64,000 bases of DNA. It comes from UBA7330 sp965243485. Its GTDB lineage: Bacteria; Bacteroidota; Bacteroidia; Cytophagales; Cyclobacteriaceae. Position 1 is the first letter of the stretch. Each line of letters starts with the position of its first letter. A program made the translations under genes and the position numbers. Of this stretch, positions 60,595-64,000 are shown one piece after another. The notes beneath the pieces were generated by a model. It saw only the letters and a list, made by a program, of their open reading frames with translations, had not been told where the DNA came from and did no database searches. The DNA is taken from contig CBDEVP010000001.1 of assembly GCA_965243485.1 (NCBI GenBank), forward strand, positions 930,001-994,000. The letters are read 5' to 3'.

Positions 60595-61875
60595 CTAAAC
60601 CACCATCCCCGCAGCCACTGTCTCATTGGTGGCATCATCAATCAGTATGATACTTCCGGTCTGACGATTCTTTCTGTAAGCATCGACAAATACTGGTTTA
60701 GTAGTTCTGAGCATGACCTTGCAGATGTCGTTCATCCTGATATCCTTGTCCTCCTCATTCCTGTGAAGTGTATTGATATCAAGCTTATACCTGATCTCCT
60801 TGATCATGGTCTTCATATCCGCTGTGGTATGTCGAAGGGTATATTTGCCACGTGGGACTGGTCCTTTATTATTCAACCAACACAGCATCACTTCGAGGTC
60901 CTGCTTCAGATCGGGTTGATTGTTCGTCCTGACAATCATGTCTCCCCGGCTGATATCAATGTCATCTTCCAGCTGGATCGTTACCGACATGGGTGCAAAA
61001 GCTTCCTCAACAGGCCCGTCGAAGGTGTCAATAGATTTTATTCTGGATGTAAATCCTGACGGTAAAACAGCCACTTCATCGCCCGCTTTAAAAATGCCGC
61101 CGGCAATCCTGCCCGCATAGCCCCGGTAGTCATGATATTCGTCACTTTTGGGTCTGATGACCGTCTGCACTGGAAATCTGCAATCAATGTGGTTGTGATC
61201 ACTGCCAATGTGAATATTTTCAAGTGTATAAAGTAGGGTAGACCCCTCGTACCACTTCATGTTTTCACTCCTGTTTACCACATTGTCTCCTCTCAGTGCA
61301 CTGATCGGTATAAACCTCACATCTTTCACATCAAGTTTGGCAGCGAATTTTTCATAGTCGTCTACGATCTTGTCGTAGGTGGCCTTGTCATAATTCACCA
61401 GGTCCATCTTATTGACGCAAACGACGATGTGCGGGATCTGCAGAAGCGAAGCTATGATTGAGTGCCTGCAGGTCTGCTCGACCACTCCATTTCGTGCGTC
61501 CACCAGGATCAGGGCTACATTGGCCGTAGAAGCTCCGGTAACCATATTCCTGGTATACTGGATATGTCCGGGGGTATCTGCAATGATAAATTTTCGTTTT
61601 GGAGTCGCAAAGTACCGGTAGGCAACATCAATGGTAATTCCCTGCTCGCGTTCATCCTTTAGGCCATCGGTGAGCAGTGCCAGATCGGTTTCAGTCAATC
61701 CCTTTCGTTCACTTGATTTTTTTACCTGGTCCAGCTGATCTTCAAAAATGGACTTGGAATCAAAAAGGAGTCTCCCAATGAGTGTACTCTTTCCATCGTC
61801 GACGCTACCTGCGGTTGTAAACCTTAGCAATTCCATGTTGAGGTAGGAGTTTGAGTCTTGTGTAATTTCTGTCAT
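60595..61875 (-). CDS. cysN: Sulfate adenylyltransferase subunit 1
   Basis: A 426-residue GTPase-like regulatory subunit of ATP sulfurylase. G1 motif GSVDDGKS (residues 23-30), G3 DTPGHIQYTRNM, G4 CVNKMDLV. Domain 2 and 3 beta barrels follow with VQTVIRPKSDEYHDYRGYAG and PVPRGKYTLRHTT. Full length, without the CysC fusion that some species have. It works with cysD to make adenosine-5'-phosphosulfate. It is separated from cysD by the S23 cassette (61901-62332). Confidence 0.95.
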   Translation of the reverse strand: MTEITQDSNSYLNMELLRFTTAGSVDDGKSTLIGRLLFDSKSIFEDQLDQVKKSSERKGLTETDLALLTDGLKDEREQGITIDVAYRYFATPKRKFIIADTPGHIQYTRNMVTGASTANVALILVDARNGVVEQTCRHSIIASLLQIPHIVVCVNKMDLVNYDKATYDKIVDDYEKFAAKLDVKDVRFIPISALRGDNVVNRSENMKWYEGSTLLYTLENIHIGSDHNHIDCRFPVQTVIRPKSDEYHDYRGYAGRIAGGIFKAGDEVAVLPSGFTSRIKSIDTFDGPVEEAFAPMSVTIQLEDDIDISRGDMIVRTNNQPDLKQDLEVMLCWLNNKGPVPRGKYTLRHTTADMKTMIKEIRYKLDINTLHRNEEDKDIRMNDICKVMLRTTKPVFVDAYRKNRQTGSIILIDDATNETVAAGMVV

Positions 61876-61900
61876 TTCTTTATTTTAATACCTAAGTTGG

Positions 61901-61925
61901 TAGTGAGCAGGAGGCAGTTGGCAGT
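61901..61925. repeat. Left terminal inverted repeat of the S23 cassette
   Basis: TAGTGAGCAGGAGGCAGTTG plus GCAGT. The last bases contain the stop codon of the four-helix gene. It is an imperfect inverted copy of 62301-62332. Confidence 0.7.
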
Positions 61926-62308
61926 CAACTCCTGGGCAAGAATTTATCAGGATTTTCAATCATTCTTCCCAGCATTTTTCCAACTTCTTCGTATTTCATG
62001 AATATTTTATCTCTTATTTCAGATTCGATATAACCAAAATCTCTCGCGAAATCCAACCAAATTTGCGTCTCTGTACCTTCAGCATCTGCATCTGACAGTT
62101 TACTCGCAAAATGCTTTGGATACCTTCGTTTTCTATAACCCTCACCAATATTTGCACAAACTGACCTCGATGATCTTCTGATCTGATCGGTCAATGAATA
62201 TTTTTCTTCAGTTGGAAAACGTTTTGAAACTTCAAAAATCTCTTTCGCAAGTTCATAAGCAAGCTGGTAAACTTTCAAATCACGATATCCATTGCTATTT
62301 ACTGCCAA
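61925..62308 (-). CDS. Four-helix bundle protein (S23/IVS-encoded family)
   Basis: A 127-residue protein of the four-helix bundle family first known from 23S rRNA intervening sequences. It has the family signatures DLKVYQLAYELAKEIFEVSK, FPTEEKYSLTDQIRRSSRSV, ANIGEGYRK and the FASKLSDADAEGTETQIWLD helix. The start is TTG at 62308, inside the right inverted repeat; the stop lies in the left repeat. It sits between cysD and cysN. Family members are structural four-helix pentamers without a proven function. Confidence 0.9.
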   Translation of the reverse strand: MAVNSNGYRDLKVYQLAYELAKEIFEVSKRFPTEEKYSLTDQIRRSSRSVCANIGEGYRKRRYPKHFASKLSDADAEGTETQIWLDFARDFGYIESEIRDKIFMKYEEVGKMLGRMIENPDKFLPRS

Positions 62309-62332
62309 CTACTTGCTGCTTACTGCCTACTA
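62301..62332. repeat. Right terminal inverted repeat of the S23 cassette
   Basis: ACTGCCAACTACTTGCTGCT followed by TACTGCCTACTA. In reverse complement it aligns with 61901-61925, with a 7-base insertion. It provides the TTG start and probably the ribosome-binding context of the four-helix gene. Confidence 0.7.
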
Positions 62333-62339
62333 TAAAATT

Positions 62340-63245
62340 CTAAAAATACCCCTCTCTCTTCCTATCTTCCATACTTGTTTCACTCCGTTTGTCGTCTTCC
62401 CTGCTTCCTCGCTCTGTCTGACGCGCTGCTGCTACTTCTTCAATGATCTTCTCCAGCGTATCGGCATCCGATTCGGCTCCTCCGGTAATGGTGATGTCCC
62501 CCAGCGTTCTGAATCTGATCTTTTTGGTGACAACCTCTTCAGATTTATCCAGGGTGATAAAATCCGAAACCGGCAGCCACGAACCGCTTCTCTTAATCAC
62601 CTTTCTCTCACCAGCAAAATAAAGTGAAGGAATTTCTATTTTTTCAGCTAATATGTACTGCCAGACATCCATCTCGGTCCAGTTGCTCAACGGAAAGACC
62701 CGAAAGTGCTCCCCGAAATGATGCTTCCCATTAAAGAGATTCCACAGCTCCGGACGTTGGTTCTTTGGATCCCACTGTCCAAACTCATCCCGATGCGAAA
62801 AAAATCTTTCTTTGGCACGTGCCTTCTCCTCATCCCTCCTGGCGCCACCAATACAGGCATCAAATTTATTTTCTTCGATCGTATCCAATAAGGTGATCGT
62901 CTGGATTGCATTCCGGTTTGCATTTTTGCCTCTTTCCTCAGCTGCCTTGCCCTCATCTATAGATTTCTGGACGGAACCCACCACCAGCCGCGCCCCCAGT
63001 TTTTTTACCAGATCGTCTCTGAATTGGATAGTTTCGGGGAAATTGTGACCAGTATCAATATGGACCAGTGGAAAAGGGATCTTGGCCGGATGAAAAGCTT
63101 TTCTTGCCAAATGTGTAACAACAATGCTGTCCTTACCGCCGGAGAAAAGAATACACGGATTCTGAAACTGAGCAAAGACCTCTCTCAGAATGAAAATCGA
63201 TTCAGACTCAAGCTCCTTTAAATGTGTGAGATTATAGCTCTGCAT
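62340..63245 (-). CDS. cysD: Sulfate adenylyltransferase subunit 2
   Basis: A 301-residue PP-loop ATP-binding subunit of ATP sulfurylase. SGGKDS at residues 35-40, the LVHIDTGHNFPETIQFRD strand, GGARRDEEKARAKERFFS and the NWTEMDVWQYI region. It forms APS from ATP and sulfate with cysN. Its start overlaps the cysC stop by one base (TAATG). A C-terminal RQTERGSREDDKRSETS stretch is typical of the family. Confidence 0.95.
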   Translation of the reverse strand: MQSYNLTHLKELESESIFILREVFAQFQNPCILFSGGKDSIVVTHLARKAFHPAKIPFPLVHIDTGHNFPETIQFRDDLVKKLGARLVVGSVQKSIDEGKAAEERGKNANRNAIQTITLLDTIEENKFDACIGGARRDEEKARAKERFFSHRDEFGQWDPKNQRPELWNLFNGKHHFGEHFRVFPLSNWTEMDVWQYILAEKIEIPSLYFAGERKVIKRSGSWLPVSDFITLDKSEEVVTKKIRFRTLGDITITGGAESDADTLEKIIEEVAAARQTERGSREDDKRSETSMEDRKREGYF

Positions 63246-63832
63246 TATTTCAATTTGGGTAATACCTTATCAATTAGAATTTTTATGGAATCTTCGAGAG
63301 ACAGCTCGTTGGTTTTGATGTGAATGTCCGGTTTTTCAGGTGCTTCAAAAGGTGAAGTAATACCCGTGAAATCCGGAATCAACCCCGCTCTTGCTTTGGC
63401 ATAAAGGCCTTTTACATCCCTTTCTTCACAAACCTCCAGGGGACAGTCTGCGAAAACCTCGATGAAGTGTTCCTGACCAACCAACTCCCTGGCAAAATGC
63501 CTGTTTTCCCGAAAAGGTGAAATAAAGGCGGTCAAAACAACAATGCCTGCATCCACAAATAGCTTGGAGACCTCAGCAATACGCCGGATATTTTCTTTCC
63601 TGCTGATCTCAGAAAAGTCCAGATCTTTGTTCAGGCCGCTCCTGATATTATCACCATCCAGGATGTAAGTGTTCAATCCCCTGTTGTGCAGTTGCTTCTC
63701 CAGGGCATTGGCTAAAGAGGATTTTCCCGATCCTGACAGCCCCGTGAACCAGATCAATTTGGGCTTATGACCATTTTTTTCGATACGGTCATCAAGAGTA
63801 ACCGTGTGTTGGTGCGGAATGATATTTTCCAT
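63245..63832 (-). CDS. cysC: Adenylyl-sulfate kinase
   Basis: A 195-residue APS kinase that makes PAPS. P-loop GLSGSGKS (residues 31-38), LDGDNIRSGLNKDLDFS with Asp59 and Asp61, RRIAEVSKLFVDAGIVVLTAFISPF, and VKGLYAKARAG near the C-terminus. First visible gene of the cys operon. PAPS production would fit either assimilation or glycan sulfation; no PAPS reductase or sulfotransferase is in the window. Confidence 0.95.
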   Translation of the reverse strand: MENIIPHQHTVTLDDRIEKNGHKPKLIWFTGLSGSGKSSLANALEKQLHNRGLNTYILDGDNIRSGLNKDLDFSEISRKENIRRIAEVSKLFVDAGIVVLTAFISPFRENRHFARELVGQEHFIEVFADCPLEVCEERDVKGLYAKARAGLIPDFTGITSPFEAPEKPDIHIKTNELSLEDSIKILIDKVLPKLK

Positions 63833-64000
63833 AGATACTGAGCATTTCTATCGCTGCCCATCCCTTACAATTTTGATTTGGGTTGCAAAAGTAAATGATT
63901 AGGTTTTAAAATTTTAATTAGAAGATACAAAGAGGCTCTCAGGTAGAGCATCTCCGGTAAGAATTCTATTTATTATGTGGGGCCCTAAAAGACAACAGAT

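Overview
The window is a chromosomal segment of a Bacteroidota bacterium, most likely order Cytophagales. The evidence is a type IX secretion (T9SS) gliding-type C-terminal domain, a PorP/SprF protein, Bacteroidota-style lipoprotein signals, Uma2, DUF559 and S23 four-helix-bundle genes, a Wzx/Wzz/SLBB capsule locus and a cysC-cysD-cysN-cysQ cluster. I saw no rRNA or CRISPR array and could not identify any tRNA by eye. The first gene is cut by the left edge. Layout: 0-5.8 kb holds metabolic and regulatory genes: a PLP enzyme, an NTF2-like lipoprotein, a GDPD, an AraC regulator with a CXXC AhpD-like protein, a duplicated-domain lipoprotein and a damaged glycine-zipper gene. 5.9-10.6 kb (minus strand) is a T9SS cargo/PorP-OmpA/beta-barrel operon. 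Its cargo gene is frameshifted and lacks its 5' end, and a DUF559 endonuclease with a palindromic leader is wedged inside it. 10.7-17.8 kb (plus strand) is an AT-rich defence-type operon: a BcgI-like nuclease-methylase fusion, a specificity subunit, a small P-loop protein, a second nuclease-like protein, a DGQHR-like protein fused to a nucleoside-deoxyribosyltransferase/TIR-like domain, and a terminal NUMOD4/HNH gene. This is the best candidate for an undescribed system. 18.0-25.3 kb is an accessory zone with an amidase followed by small membrane and coiled-coil proteins resembling a phage lysis cassette, a membrane-anchored tail-collar protein, a 21-bp tandem array and several orphan genes. 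25.7-32.5 kb contains a cytochrome c lipoprotein, orphan secreted and membrane proteins, an EEP-family enzyme, and an acyl-ACP-reductase-like plus FAD oxidoreductase pair. A gene split by an in-frame stop lies at 32.5-33.9 kb. 34-58.4 kb is the surface-polysaccharide region: fcl and gmd separated by a DUF433/DUF5615 toxin-antitoxin pair, then glmS, then a scar with fragments of a sugar-phosphotransferase and a DUF4143 ATPase. A long minus-strand capsule or exopolysaccharide cluster follows: SLBB exporter, epimerase, Wzz, Wzx, glycosyltransferases, methyltransferases, polymerase, WecG-like enzyme and initiating phosphotransferase. 58.5-63.8 kb holds a Uma2 gene, a decayed coiled-coil gene and the sulfate-activation operon interrupted by an S23 four-helix cassette whose start and stop codons lie in its own inverted terminal repeats. 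Functionally, gmd/fcl (GDP-fucose), glmS (glucosamine-6-P) and the epimerase (probably uronate sugars) feed the polysaccharide cluster. CysCDN would make PAPS, either for assimilation or for sulfation of surface glycans; no sulfotransferase is visible. A recurring theme is small selfish-looking cassettes placed inside operons without breaking them: DUF559, S23, a toxin-antitoxin pair and Uma2. Short tandem repeats at promoters or signal peptides of surface genes could support phase variation.
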